Source: Acanthacorydalis orientalis
Lineage: Eukaryota > Arthropoda > Insecta > Megaloptera > Corydalidae
Length of the DNA stretch: 64,000 nt
NCBI GenBank assembly: GCA_034766995.1
Contig: CM068317.1
Span: 22,664,292-22,728,291 of the forward strand
Direction of reading: 5' to 3'
Positions 11,650-25,900 of this stretch are shown here, piece after piece (position 1 is the stretch's first letter; each line of letters opens with the position of its first letter). The notes beneath the pieces were generated by a model. The model ran no database searches. It was not told the origin of the DNA and worked only from the letters and a program-made list of their open reading frames with translations. Position numbers and translations under genes: made by a program.

Positions 11650-14600
11650 CTAATATCGTCTTCTGTGACTCGATCTTCTATATCTGTAATCATCATCATC
11701 TTCAGCCAATATTGACAATTTTCTCATCATAGATTTCGTCCGTTCACTCAAGAACGAATCAATCTGTCCCATAATATTCACGAACTGTATCATTTTTTCA
11801 ACACCTCGGTGTAACTTCTCTGCCTTTTCTACTTCAGAGAGTGGTTTAATAGTTATTGGCACTAACGGCGATTGATTTATCGCCGGTATCGTGGTTTTAC
11901 TGATTGTATTCATTTTACTTATCGTTTGTTTATTTATTAGTTGCGGAACTGTTTGAGATTTAATATTCGCTTTAGTTTTTGGATTTGAAGATATTGGAAT
12001 ATCTTCAATTGTTTTATCTACAAAAGCTTTATTGCTATCGTTATAATTGTTGTATTCTTTGGCATCTACTTGAGATGATTTTGATTCAGATTTTGGTATA
12101 CAATTTTGCTTTGATTGATTTTCTTCATCGTCAACTAAAGATTTTAATATTTCGTTTTTTTCATTACTTTCATTATCTGAAATTGTCGATAAATTATTCA
12201 AATTTCCATCACTAATGTCTATTGGATAACAGTTAAATACATTTACCTAAAAAAAAAATAAATAGTATTATAAATGGGTAGAACGTTAACTGCACTTTCA
12301 ATATTTTTATATAATTTAAGGTAGAAAAATCAAATATACGATCTCAGTTTAGAACAAGGCTGGTTTAACAAATTTGGTGGTTATTTATTTAAAAATTTCA
12401 GTAGAAAAAAAGACAAACTGTATTTGCAATACCGTAAAGATATTTCATGAAAACAGTTTAGCGATAAAAAAAAATAAAATGAGTCAACTTAGTATAATAA
12501 AAAGAATTATTGCAATAAAAATATGAAATTTATGGGTACAGTAAGTTTTTTTATAATGAAACATTATTATTTTTGAAAGAAAATAAAATTTTTACATTTT
12601 ATTTTTAACACATACAATAAATCATGGTGTTATTTTAGAAAAATCGAAAAAAAACCTTTCACGATAAAATAATGAAGTTTTCAAATAAATTATATAAAAT
12701 AAGCAAATATTCAATTGCATACGATTGTTAGAAAATAGTTCAGAGATACAACGAACAACATCCCGTAAAAGTAATGCATATTCGAGTTGAAGAAACTAAA
12801 ATATTTGACTTTAGAACAGTGTCTCAGTTATTGGACAATTTAGTATAGGTGATCACATTGGCTATTTGATCAACGCTTAGGAAAAATGGTTAAACATACA
12901 AATGTTCTAATAATTATTCAGCGAGAGAAAGAAAAATCGTACATGAAATCGATAAAACATTAAATCTTTCTAAATTCACAACTTATATTACTTTAGAATT
13001 GATATTACAAATTAAACAGAATTCAAAATATATCAGAAAGGTTTAAGAAAGATGACAAACAAAACAGATAATAGACACATTTTTGATATAAATAAATAAA
13101 ACATTATCAGAAAATGTCTACAATGAAGGTGCCAGAAAAATTGTTTCAATTAATAGATGTGAGGTAAATCACGGACATACAAAAAGACAGACATATAGAT
13201 GACCGCTACATATATAAAAGTTTATTTTTCACGTGCATCAGAAAGAAAACCATTAATTCAAGAAATCAATAGAATAAAATGATTGACATTGAGAGTAAAA
13301 TAAAAATATTAATTAATAAAAAATAGAACCGTTCGATGACAAAAGTATTTTTTATGTATTTCGAAATGAGAAGGAAAGAACAAGTTCAAAAGAAATATAA
13401 TGAAGCTTACAAACATCTAAATGTGTGTTCTACGGTCAAGCATAGTTGGCAAGGAATAATGGTCTAGGGAGCTATACACCACAGACGATTCTGTAATTTG
13501 TAAGTCATAAAAGGAAATATGGATAAGGACAGGGTATCCCGATATATTTAAATAAAAATAAAAAACAACTCAAATATTACCGATTACAAATACATTTCAA
13601 TTTTATCAAGACAACGTCCCCACGTACAAATTCATAAATGTACGCATATGATTCGAATAGATTGACCCAATGACATAATAAAACCACCATAAAGTCTCAA
13701 TATCAATCTGATTGAGAATCTATGAGGTTATCTAATATACGATAAACATAATACAAGCGTAAACATAATATAAACATAATTGCGTTTTTTATCATTTTAA
13801 GTTTGGTACCGATTTTTCTAGTTACCCCTATCTTTTGTTATAATCATGTGATACATCAGTGTAAACAATGAAATTAGCACTACTGATTTCAGCGTATGTC
13901 TATTGTTTTCATTCTTTAGTATTGTTGGATATAACCCGCTAAATTAATCACTGAAAAAGCAAATTCGCGCGATTTTGTTGTATGAGTTTAAATTGGGACG
14001 TAAAGCAACAGAAATTGCTCGCAATATCAAATTTGTTTTTGGCGAAGTGTCAATTAGTGAACATACAGCTCATCCACTGATTCCAAACATTTCGTAACGA
14101 AAACGAAAGCCTTTATGATGAAAAGGGTCGTGGACGTCCTTCAGATATAGACAATAATGATTTAAGAATCATTATTCAAGCGGACCCACATAAAATAATT
14201 CAAGAAGTGGCAGAAGAACTTAATGTTGATCAATCAACAGTTGTTCGACATTTTAGCTTAATTGGAAAAATAAAAAAGCTGGATAAATAGGTGCCGTATG
14301 AGTTAAACAAACATTAAGTAATTCGGCGATACGAAGCCTGCTCTGCGCTTCTTTTGCATAACAAAAATGAGCTCTTTCTTGATCGCATTGTCACATGCGA
14401 TGAAAAATAGATTCTCTACAACAATCGGAACCGTTCATCACAGTGGCTAGACCGAGAAGAAACACCAAAACAATTTCCTGAACCGAAGCTTCATGAAAAA
14501 AAGATTACGGTTACTGGTGGTCGGCAAGTGGCATCATTCACTACAACTTCTCAAGTCCTGGTGAAACAATAACAGCAGAAGAATATTACCATGAAATTGA

Positions 14601-16349
14601 AAAAATGCATGAGAAGATGCATCGTTTACGGCCAGTATTAGTCAATCGAAGAGGACCGATTCTTCTTCATGACAACGCCCGACTTCATACACGTCTCACA
14701 AATAACTTTAAAAAAATAAAATGAACTGGGTTATGAAACGTTACTTCACCCTTTTTATTTTCCGGACCTGTCTTCGACAGGTTATCATTTTTTTTAAACA
14801 TTTGAGTAATTTCCTTCGAGAGAAGGTTTTCAAAGATCAAGCATCAGTTCAAAGCGGTTTCGATGAATTCATTAATTTCAGGACTCCGGAATTCGATCTT
14901 GTAGTAATAAACAAACTTATTTCCCGTTAGGAGAAATGTATGCAGGCCAATCGTCTTTATTTTAATTAATAAATATAAATTTTAACTGATATATGTCTTT
15001 ATACTACTGTCTAGATACTTACGTATCTACGTAAAAACCGCAATTATTTTTGCATCAGTCTAATACTTATTCTGAGTAAACTTTATCGTGAAAATATTTA
15101 ATATTTTTGTTAATTTTTATGATAATGTTATGTATTCGTATTGATTAATTTATTTTACACACCCCTGTCGTGATACATCTGGTCACATAATTTCATCATA
15201 CAGAGAACAGTATATAAACGGTAGTAAAAAAACTTCACCTCGAAAATTCTATTTGATTTGATTTGAACTTCACCTCGCAGAGAAGGCGGAGCGGAATCAG
15301 CAACAACGAACAGAACGATAAGAGTAAAAAATTGTTATGCACACACGGGTTAATTGTTGTACAATATTCGTTATTATACGGGAGTTTCGTACGTGGTAGC
15401 TGCATAGATACATGCAACGGGAAGGGGGAAGGTGACCTTCAGTCGTAGAGACAGGTCAACTAGGTTTTTTGAAAATTTTCCTAGTGAGAAAGTCAAGATA
15501 TGACACAGTTAAACAGCAAGATTGCTAAAAATTCAAGTTAAAGTCTAGATAATAGGGATCTAATCCTAAGGCTCGATAACTCGCATCAAGAATACTGAGA
15601 AAAGTAACAATATCAGACAAAAAACAAAAACTGTCAAAAAAAATTCAATAATAGTTTGTACATATGATCGATGTCAATAAATTTGTATTTGATTTGATTT
15701 GATCAATAATAAGTTCAGTTCAGTCCTCAATAATCAGTCAAGAAGTAACACGTGTTGTTATTCATTATAGCAACAATCAGTAATAAAACAATAATAGTAA
15801 GCAAGTATTTGTTATATTCTTTTCACGACCTGCAGAATTCATGTTATAAAATTTCAAAATCGTAACAATAATATTTGTGAAAAGTAACCTATGAAATAAA
15901 ATTTAAAAAAACCTTTAATATAAATTGAAAAACAATGTGCAAAATTGCATGTTTCAGACTTAATTTAAAATATTATACGTAGATAACAGTAAACTTTGTA
16001 TTATCAACATATGATAAAGAATTCTCAAAACAACCAAATATCGAAACCAAGTGTCATTTTACTGGTTAAACAAAACAGAAACAAGGCAAAAATAGAAATA
16101 TAAAAATTTTCATTTGTATGTAAAGTTGCTCTTTGTTCTCTATTCTTTTCAAATCTTTGGCATATCTATTATTCTCATTGTTTTTATTATAGATCAAAAA
16201 TAAAAAAATGCGATGTGTATATTATTATAAAATCTCGAATATGATAGATACTGCCATAGATGAAGTATCTCTGCTATTTTTACAATATTAATATTAAAAT
16301 AAATACGCTTCGTTTACTATAGTTACAAAATGGAGTTATTGTTTAGTCT

Positions 16350-16398
<49 letters not shown>

Positions 16399-16602
16399 GT
16401 TTAATACATGGATGGAAAATATATTGTATTAATTTATTGTTAATTTATAAATATTAGTGCGGATTTTATAAAAAAAAGTATATATAAGTAATATAAGTAT
16501 ATATAAGTGTAAAAGTATATATAAGTAATTATACAAATGTCTACTTACACTTAAAAATATTATCACAATTAAAAATTTCAGATACGTGTTTTCAGATTCC
16601 AT
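11650..16602 (-). CDS. Predicted secreted protein, 216 aa, family unknown
   Basis: Two coding exons on the minus strand: 16602-16549 and 12246-11650. Exon 1 encodes MESENTYLKFLIVIIFLS and stops at a consensus GTAAGT donor in phase 0. Exon 2 follows a long pyrimidine tract plus AG and opens VNVFNCYPIDISDG in the same phase. Together they make a signal peptide, probably cut near the Cys-Tyr. The mature chain is Asn/Ser/Lys-rich and low-complexity for about 120 residues. It then has one likely amphipathic helix (EKAEKLHRGVEKMIQFVN, near residue 160) and ends with an acidic run and a basic tail (EDDDDYRYRRSSHRRRY). I know of no family with this layout. The 4.3-kb intron holds a mariner copy and a non-LTR 3' fragment. 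Exon 1 is joined by phase and signal-peptide logic; transcript evidence would settle it. Confidence 0.72.
13771..15062 (+). mobile_element. Mariner transposon, degenerate copy A
   Basis: Closely similar along its length to the copy at 32.6 kb (shared ATTGCG..TTTTATCATTTTAA, shared GATACATCAGTGTAA). The right end, GTAAAAACCGCAATTATTTT, is an inverted match to the left end. Transposase remnants run N to C: the helix-turn-helix with ILLYEFKLGRKATEIARNI, then TCDEK followed by a stop where mariner has TCDETW, and LHDNARLHT near 14670. Stops and frameshifts make it inactive. It sits in the intron of the 216-aa secreted-protein gene. Confidence 0.85.
15250..15706 (+). mobile_element. Non-LTR retrotransposon 3' fragment with (TTTGA)n tail
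   Basis: The right end reads GTCAATAAATTTGTATTTGA then TTTGATTTGATC, a polyadenylation-like signal followed by a pentanucleotide tail. A second TTTGATTTGATTTGA stands at 15252-15266, immediately before the segment. The 440 bp could therefore be one insertion between repeats of the tail sequence, or two elements in tandem. No coding block is recognisable. Confidence 0.5.
16356..16389. repeat. (TA)n microsatellite
   Basis: A run of about 17 TA units within the intron of the 216-aa secreted-protein gene. Confidence 0.95.
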
Positions 16603-16759
16603 ATTATTTGAAAATTGTACACTGTTATATTTTTGTTCAAAACATATGATTTAAATATATTTTAAAAATGTTTATCACTGATTAGTAGACAACTGGAACA
16701 ATAGAAATGTATTTTTCAATCACTGTCTTACTTTTGAGTTTTCAACTGCAAGTGTTTAC

Positions 16760-18680
16760 AGTAAATGCTAGTTGACAATAATGTAACCACTTACTTTCTG
16801 AACTTGCAAATAAAATGTTGTTCTTGCATTTTAAACAATATTGATTTGTCCTCAAAAGAATATTTTTGCATATTATTACAACAGTGTCAAATGTATGTTA
16901 TTGAAAAATGCTTACCACAGAATTTAATGCAACGATCGATTATGAAAACACCTCGAGTAAGTAATGAAAAGTTAAAGTGGGTTTGTTTATTGCAAAAGGT
17001 TGATTATTCACTTTTCAGAGATAGCAACGACTTGGTTGTTGTGCTCTAGTTACTGTAGCTGGTCCTGATTCCAGTTTACGTCTATTAACCAATTCTATGG
17101 AGTTCCGAATGAAATGTTTTCCAATTACTTTTGGAATTGTTGCACGAAATTCAATAGATGACATGCACAACTGATTGGCAAGATCTTTCAGGGATGTTCG
17201 TCGTCTATCAGTTGATTTGAGTCATGAATTAAGCTCCATATATATTATATATGCAGCCCAAGCAGAAATATCTACCATATTATAAAACAGTGTTAAAGGC
17301 CAACGGCTAGTTCTACGCTTAACTGTATACTCAGATAATATTTGGTCCATAATATCAACACCTCTTTTCATTTGATTGTAGTATTTTATAGTTTCTGGTT
17401 TCGCTACGGTTGTCTGATTTACTTTGACTGTCATATGCATTGATGATAGAAGTATAACCATTTTTTTGGGATATATTAGCATACTGTTGCGTCTTTGTTG
17501 AATGCAAAATTTGTTGAATTTATGGCTGTTTCCTTATAGGGCTGCATGTTCGATGAAATGAATCTTTTAATTTTTCTTTCAGTGCCAACTAAATCAAATT
17601 CCATGAATTCAACATTTGAGTCAACTGGAAACTTGTAAAACAGTTATCAGTAGTTACATTCCTTCCCGAACGCTTATGTGGTGTAACCAAGTCTAAAACT
17701 GTACGTTCACCAACGTTTACTTGACGTTAATTCTCTGGTGGCTTTCCAATATTAAGTTGACATTGCAGAGGATAAGCATTTGCTGAACCTCATGCCCAGA
17801 ACACTTTTATTCTGTACTTTGCATATTTTAAATGAATGTATTGTGTAAATTTTGTATATCCGTTATAAAGAAAAAAAAATCATCAACCGTTATACATTCA
17901 TTTGAATTATACTACTGGGACAGGTTTATCTCTTTTCATACGTTCAGCTCGTGTATCTCATTATCAAAAAAATTGAACCGATCACGACACATAGTGGCAC
18001 GAATAAGAGGTACAGACTGAGGTTTCCATAATTCAAATATATGTTCCTGGTTAGATTTATGAACACACCAGCTATAAGTAGGGTTCCTAATAATGATTCA
18101 AGTAATTATTGGTTAAATGTGTCGAAAATCTTTAGAGGAGGCCGTTCAAAAGCAATATATTTTTCTGTCAGGATATAGTTTATTATTATAATTTTCTGTC
18201 ATTTTTTGACCTTTTTTTATTAGTATATCTAAGTATAATGTCGCAAATTTCGTTGGAAATCATGAATTTGAACATATCTTTTACTCTGAATAAATTATTA
18301 AAATTTGGTACTCCTCTTCTTTGACATAATATATTTCGACTTGTAGTCTGAGTTCGTGGAAGAGGAGTATCACACTATCGGGTAACATCTTTACCAACCA
18401 AAACTCCAGCATACGCATGTACTTGTTCATCTTCATTATTTTCTTATATGAATCGTATTCTTCTTCTTATCGTAATATAGGCTCTCTTTCTGCATCTAGG
18501 ATATACTCATCTTCATGGAAGGTGAGATATGGCTCTTCTTCAGATTCCGATTCGGCTAACATTCTGTTTATTTCGGTAGATGTCAATCTAAAACAAGCGC
18601 AAATAACTTCCATTTACGTTTATATAATCCAAAAATATTTTTTATACATTGCCGTTATTATTGCATACGTTTGACATACT
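16760..18680 (-). pseudogene. piggyBac-type transposase, degraded
   Basis: Minus strand, several frames. At 18600-18400 there is an acidic, Ser/Glu-rich N-terminus (ESESEEEPYLTF). At 17482-17222 there is the conserved late part of the DDE domain: VAKPETIKYYNQMKRGVDIM, DQ..SEYTVKRRTSRWP, then LFYNMVDISAWAAYIIY. The Asp of VDxxDQ corresponds to the last catalytic acid in this family. Stops and frame changes between blocks show that it is dead. I could not find clear terminal repeats. Confidence 0.8.
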
Positions 18681-18959
18681 GCCCGACTCTACTTTCACGA
18701 GTATAATAATAAAATATAACATAACAAAACAATACATGCAAGCGTGTCAAGACTGGATATTTTAGAGGCTATCAAAAATATGCGTATGCTTTAAAAACAA
18801 TATTAGTGATGAACATTTTTTTAAAGTTAATTATATATAGTTCTTTCATACATCGTAATATAATATATGCATTTTGAACATAGTATGTATATACGATATG
18901 ATAATTTGTATAAGAAAACAAAAAAATAATCTTACTTTTGTAAGTAATCGTTCACATCA

Positions 18960-19260
18960 ATGAAAAAGTATAAGTACCCGTGTACCTACACAGTCATTAA
19001 ATGGTGTTATTCTTTTCAGTCACAAATCATATCGCATCCACCGTATTCTCCGGACATTGCACCTTCGGATTATCATTTGTTTCGGTCGCTGCGGAACAAT
19101 TTAAACGGTAAAAAATTCAGCAGCGTGGAGGTCGTCAAAAGCCATCACACCACCTTTTTTGCCGAAAAAACACACAGCTTTTACGAACAAGGAATCCATG
19201 CCTGAGCTTCGAAAAATGATTACAGAAAATGATGATGAATACATAATTGATCAATGAAAA
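18960..19260 (+). mobile_element. Mariner transposase C-terminal fragment
   Basis: Reads HPPYSPDIAPSDYHLFRSL then a C-terminal segment with FFAEKTHSFYEQGIHA. This contains the SPDxxPSDY motif with the third catalytic Asp. The N-terminal and central parts are absent, so this is a fossil. Confidence 0.8.
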
Positions 19261-19826
19261 CGTTTTCTGGGAAAAATAATCGCCCGAGTTTCAGTTTCAA
19301 ATCGTATACAAACTTTTGCACGGATCCAACATATGCAACATACAAATTATACGCAACATATAATCAGTACATATTTTTCTATGATACAAAGTATGCTTTT
19401 ACCAAAAAGAAAATTCTTATCATACAAGTTATAAAATATATTTTATGAAATAATGTAGTGAAATCATAATTTTTAGATAAATAAAATGTCCTACAAAATA
19501 TATAGATCTTGAACACAATTCAAGTACACAGTAATTTCTCACACATTTATAAGTTCTAGAGAGACAATATAAAATGGTAAAACAGTCATAGGTACAATAA
19601 TATGTATAATAATATGTATGTAAAATTAATATTAGGAAATAAATTTAAGAAGTAATGAAATACAATAGATTTCGATAACCAATAAGTATAGTAACTTATG
19701 AACCACTTATGTATGAAAATTTAACGGGAAAATATATTTATTTCCTTAAGAAATATAAACGAATGAAATATTTTAGTGGAAAATGGAGTTAAATTCAAAT
19801 TTTATTTTAATTAAAATATTACAATA

Positions 19827-19886
<60 letters not shown>

Positions 19887-19946
19887 CTTTTCTATATTTA
19901 CAGTGATTTTACTTAAGTACTAATACTATTAATACATCGTAAGTGT
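19261..19946. other. Intergenic, 3' side of the 1,711-aa gene
   Basis: AT-rich, no gene seen. It contains a (TA)n tract at 19829-19886, 61 bp beyond the stop codon of the minus-strand gene and therefore probably in its 3' UTR or just past it. Confidence 0.6.
19829..19886. repeat. (TA)n microsatellite
   Basis: About 28 TA units close downstream of the stop codon of the 1,711-aa secreted protein. Confidence 0.96.
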
Positions 19947-22900
19947 TTATTGGTACAGAGGCCATCCATTTTTCAGAAGTCCTTTGTAAAACTTGAATAT
20001 TTTCACTTTGTGCCTTAAAAATTTTGACAGTGTTTTTCTGTTTAACTGAAAATTGGGCTTTTCGAATTTCGTAAACCATACTGGTGCATTAAGTTGCGAA
20101 CTATCATAGTAACTGATTGGTCTTTGTATATAATCCGAGCTTTCCGAATCCTCAGCAACTCTTTGCGGCGGATATTTCATATCGTACTTCAATAATTTCT
20201 TTGGTAAGTATGTTTTGACACAATTCGATCCATATTTTCCGCTTTGTTTCTTGAAACGTTTTAAGGTCACCGGTTGGTCGCTCCATAAATAATTTGTATC
20301 TATTGTTGGCCGGTAATTTTCGTAGATTAATCCATTAAGAGGTTCTAATTCATGGAATAATTCCATGGATGCTAAATTCGTACTAATATCTTTTTTTTTG
20401 TTTGGTATTTCGGATATCTTCTTTGTAATAGATTGATCTTTGGGCACTGAATTATACTTTTTCTTATTTTTTCCAGAAATATATTTTCCATTTTTATTAC
20501 TTTCTGCACTATTTAGACACTCGTTAATTTCACAACTGTTCGTATTGATTTTATCTGCTGCTAAACTAATTTTGGAAGAATGAAGATCATCACATGCTTT
20601 CCTGCTCACTTCATTACTGCAATGGTTGGAAAGCTTCTTCACAACATTTGAATTCTTGATTACTTTTCCTTTCTCGCACAACTCTTTTGTTGGTTGCTGA
20701 TGTTTTGTTTTTTTATCTGTTTTCGTTTTATCTTTCATATATTTTGAATGTTTCGTTTCAAAGGATGGATATAAATCGATTGGTTCGTAATGTTCGAAAT
20801 CTATTGTCTCATCATCTGAACGAGATTCGTTTTCAGTCTCGGATTTTGCATCGTCTTCATTTTTGTTTTTCAGTTTTTTCAATTTATCTTGCTGTTGATC
20901 TTCTAAAGATGCTTTTAGTTGCTTAATCTCATTTTTCTTCTCTAATACTTTTTTAATCGCATTTTGCTCTAATTCAAGTACATCCTTTTTTACATCATTT
21001 TTGATATCATCAGATATAGGTGAAATTTCATTTGAATTCGGATCTTTTATCACAGTTGGTTTTTCGTTTTTGGTTTCCACATTTTCGATTTTATTTGAAG
21101 TTATTTCAGGTTTTATTTCGTTTTGATTGACAGATGAATTTTCTTGATTTTTGCACGGATTACTTGAACAGGGAGAATTGTTATTGTTATTGATTGTAAT
21201 TACAATTCCAGGGGTTTCTTTATTTGAATATAAAGGAAAACAAGATGATACTTTCGATGAAGTAGCTGATATATTTTCAGTGGATGATTTGGAATCTTTT
21301 AAGATTTTAAGAAAATACTTTAAATCTTCTTTTATTAAAGACGTTTTCGACTCAGACTTTAAATCAAATTGCGGTACATTTTTTCTATATAAATAGTTCT
21401 GATCAAATGATTGTTCGTTTTTTAATTGCCTTGTTGGTGTTTCATATTCTGAAAATCGGTTGGCATAATGTGGATTAGTTTTGGGGTACGTTTGGAGGTA
21501 GTTAATTTTATGAGAATCATTGTATATTTTTGATTTTTTGTCATCAGTATCAACATTTACATAAGGTAATTGATTGTTGTTTTTAAACACATTTCCATAT
21601 ACGTTTGTATTGTCTTTATCTAAGTCTGAATTAAAATCATCCCCTCTTTTTTCAACAGGAATTTGGTTGGGATATTGATTGTTATTAAAGTAATCATTTG
21701 TATTGATTATTTGATCAACTGGTTGTGGTGTACTTTCGAAATTAGAAAACTCATCTTGTCGATATCTTCTATTCAGTTTTTTGTCATTACGATTCATTCC
21801 TCTTACGTCATGTTTTATTTCAGGTTGCTGATGAAGGATTTGAAATGTATTGGATGTAACAGGTTTATACAGATTTTGTTTTGTTGATTTTTTGTGGATT
21901 TTAGGTGCAAAATTATGTTGTACAATCTGACTGTTTATTTGTGTAGATACAGGTATTTCATTGTTGTTGATACGTTGATTATTATTAATTTCTTTTCTGA
22001 ATAGGTCCGCGGTATCTTCATTCTTAGACGCGTAATTTAAATGATCAAGTCGATGGTTTTCTTTATGATTCCAAACTGAATCCTTGTAATCCTTGAAAAT
22101 ATCGTTGAAATTATTTGATTTTGAATTCTCAGTGAAATAACGTTGACCATTTTCTGTATTTTGAACGTTCTTAAGATAGTCTGGAGTGAAAGATTTTTGA
22201 ATATAATTTTCATGAGGAATCGATCTTTTAGGCAGACGCATAAATAATTGTTCAATTTGATTCATTTCACAAGGCGTTTTGTCAGAAGAAAATTTAGAAG
22301 GATGTAAAAGAAACGCTGGTGTAATATTTTCTCCAAAATCCAATTTGTATATTTGTAGTGGATATTCCTGATTTTCGCAGCAATTGCCTGAAATGAGATC
22401 TGAATGGGTAATTTCTCGTTTTATTCCTTTGTTGAGATTTACATATTTTTGGACTGGATTTGGAATGATTTGTTTATTTGGAATTTTATTTATGAGATTT
22501 TCATCGATGGTATATTCTTTGTACATATTTTTTCCTATTAAATTCTTCTGAACATCTTTATTACTATACAAATATTTATTATTCTCTTCATTTTCAAATT
22601 GTAAATATTCTTTATTGTTTTTTACAGGCTGCTTGAAGTAATTTTGGGTTTTTAATACGTTATTTTGTTTATTATTATTTTTTGTAAAATCTCCATTAAC
22701 GACTTTTTTCTCATTTTGTTTTATAATATTATCATTTGCTGATTTATTAATATTTTTTTTCTTTTCTTGAATATTTTTATTCTCTTTATCAACTAAATAT
22801 TTAGATAAAAGTTTTCCTACAATATCATATAATTGGTTTTGAGTAAACTGCTTGAAATTATTATCTAATTTCGAATTTTCTATAAGATTTATATTTTTAT

Positions 22901-25900
22901 TTGAAATATTATTATTATCAGGATTTTTGTATATTGATTTTGAATAATTCTGTATATTTTGTTCGTATTTTTGGTTTTTATTATCAATTTGTCCAAATTC
23001 ACCATGAGGATCCCGTGTTTTAAGATCTCGCATTTCATGTTCACTGTTTTTATTATGAATAATGTTGAAGTGTTTTTGTAAGTTGTCATTTTGTAAAGAT
23101 TTATCTGAATTAAACTTTTCATTGGATATGTATTCTTTACCTGTATCTGTTGTTAACTGACAATCTTCGAAGTGAGTATTGAAAGAATCTTGCGGATTAT
23201 TTGAAAGCCAGTTATGTTTGTTTGTAAGTAAATTATTGTTCAGTTGTTCTGAAATATAGGTTTTAAAGATTTCTGATTTTTCTTTATGCGAATATGGTTT
23301 ATTTAATTCACTTTCTAAAATGATTTCTGGCTCTAATATTGATTTACTGTTTTCGTATTTGTTTACTGAATTTAACTGCTTTTGATTTTTCAACTTTTTG
23401 TTGATATCTGACTCAAAATTTGGTTGGAATTGTTTATTTTTATTGATTTCCATTTCCTGAAATTTATTAAACCAATGTTCATGGAAATTAGTCTTTGGTT
23501 CATATTTTTTATGCGAATTATTATGTACTTCATCTGATAGACTGTTTTCATTTTCGTAGTTGATTTGAGGAATGTCTTGTTTTATTTCGAAAGTTTTAAA
23601 TTCCTGATAATTATTAATGTTCTCTGATTGATTTAAATCGTCAAATTTATTAATTTTGTGTTTATCAGTATTCAAATTTTCTTTCATAATGTTTTCATTT
23701 TTGGAACTTGTAATTTCATCTTGTAAATTTAATAAATTGAAATTAAAGTTTTCCTCGTTATTAAAATTGCTCCTGTCTTTTTTTCGAGGTACCAATTCTT
23801 CAATTATTAAGTCTGATAATTGTTCTCGATCTATAGGCCAAATTTGTTTATCTAAACTCAAATTTACATCGGATATGCTCTTATTGTCTTCATGGTTATA
23901 ATCGTTCCTTTTTAAATTATTTTTTAATGGTTTTAAATGATAAATTCCCGAATTTAAAATTATAGATCGGTCGTCATTATAAGGATTAATATTATCATCT
24001 AAATAATTTAATAAATTTATTTTAAATCGCTCATTGGGATCATTTAATATTTTTTGAATTCTGTTGTTCAGATTTGTGTTTTCAGTTAAATGATTATTTT
24101 TTTTAATTAAATTAGATATATCGTATATTTCATTAGAATTACTTTTCTTGTTTTCATATTCCTGCATCAACTGATCGTAATAATTATAGTAATAGCCTGG
24201 AAGAGAATTTAAATTTTTTATATCATTATTTAGACTATTTTCATTGTTTGAACGTGATCCAGCATAAGAGTATAAATAATTTAAAAAATCTATATTAGGA
24301 TTCAATTGATTTCGAATGTTTTGTAATTGAAATAAGTTTGATAACTGAGGATTGTAATAATTCCTATTATCGAAATTTTTATAAATTTGAAATAACGGAT
24401 TTAATTCATTCAGTCTTACAGATTGATCATTTATGTGATGTTTAGTATTGTTTAATTGATTTAAAACTTTTTCAAGCTCTTGTTCATTTTCAATTTTATT
24501 TGAATTTAAATAAATATTATCAAAATAATTTATAAAGTTTAACAATCCTGAAGAATCGTCACCAGTTTTATTTAATTTTTCATTTCGGTCATTTAATATT
24601 ATATTTTCTCGTATTTTATTCACTTTAAGTTCATTTACATGTTTTGAAATAATGTCAGAGTTCAAAACGTTTTTATACGATTCAAAAGTCTCTAAACTAT
24701 TCGCTTGAATAAAATCGTTTGAAATTAATTTATTATTATAATCATGCTTTTTATTATCTAGTAATTTATTCTCTTTTGACTTTATAATATTAACTTTTTC
24801 ATTTGTAACTGTATCGTTATGTGGATCAGTTATGTTTTTCTTAGAAACTATATTTTCTGCAGACCCCGAATGATGAGAATATTTCTCGTCTAAATTGTGA
24901 TCACTGTATATATTTGGAGTGATATTATTTAACATATTTAAGTTTTCTTCATTTTTATTAATTCTGAGTAGACGATTCATTTCTAACTGACTTGTAGCCG
25001 AGGAACGACGATGAGGCTGAAATAAAAATATATGGTTTATAAATTAGAATATATTATTATATTCTGAAAATTCATCTTTTTTTATAATCAAAACAAAAAT
25101 AAAAAAAAGAATAACATAAAATATATAATGTTACAGTTATGAAAAAGAAGTTATTTAAGAAAAAAATTATCTAGGAATCATATTTTATTAATTTTCAGCA
25201 CAATATGTTTTTAAATTTAAAATTACGTTACATATAAAGGTACCATCTTCAAAGTATATTTATCTGTAAAGATTAAAATTAGTAAAAGAGAATAAATTAT
25301 TTTAAAATGTTACGTTGTTCACGTTCTACAGATGTTTGAAGCGAGCATTGTAGCAGTTCCCGCAAAAATAAAAAAAAAAACAAGTTCCGTGCAGTGATAA
25401 AACATTTTTATTTGAAAAGGTGGAAGGTCGCCCGGATCAAAGCGGAATTGGATGAAGTTCTTGGGGACTCCACGTCAGCGTCGAAGACTGTTTATTTTTG
25501 GATAAATGAGTTTAAACGTGGCCAAACATGTACTGAAATGAATCGCGTTCTGAACTTTCACTTGAGGTCACCACGATGGATATCGTTGAAAAATCCATGG
25601 TATCGTTATGGAAGACCGCCGAGTGAGAATGTGCGAAATTGTTGAGACTATAGGCATCTCAACTGAACGAGTGCACAATATCCTGTACGAAAAATTGCAC
25701 ATGAAAAAGGTGTGTGCGCGATGGGTGTCAAAAATTAGTAGCAACAGTGAATTGCTAGTTTGGGGACCTCCAAGAAAAGGATTTCCGGAAAATCATTGGA
25801 GAATCGCTGGATTTGAAGTTCAGGGGGACCATATTGAAAAATAAGATTAATTTAAAAACACAAGTTATATTCTTTCATAGTTAGACCGCTTTTCAAATCA

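Noticed and set aside
20687..23901. Plus- and minus-strand ORFs inside the 1,711-aa exon
   Set aside because: Alternative-frame shadows with no domain or splice support.
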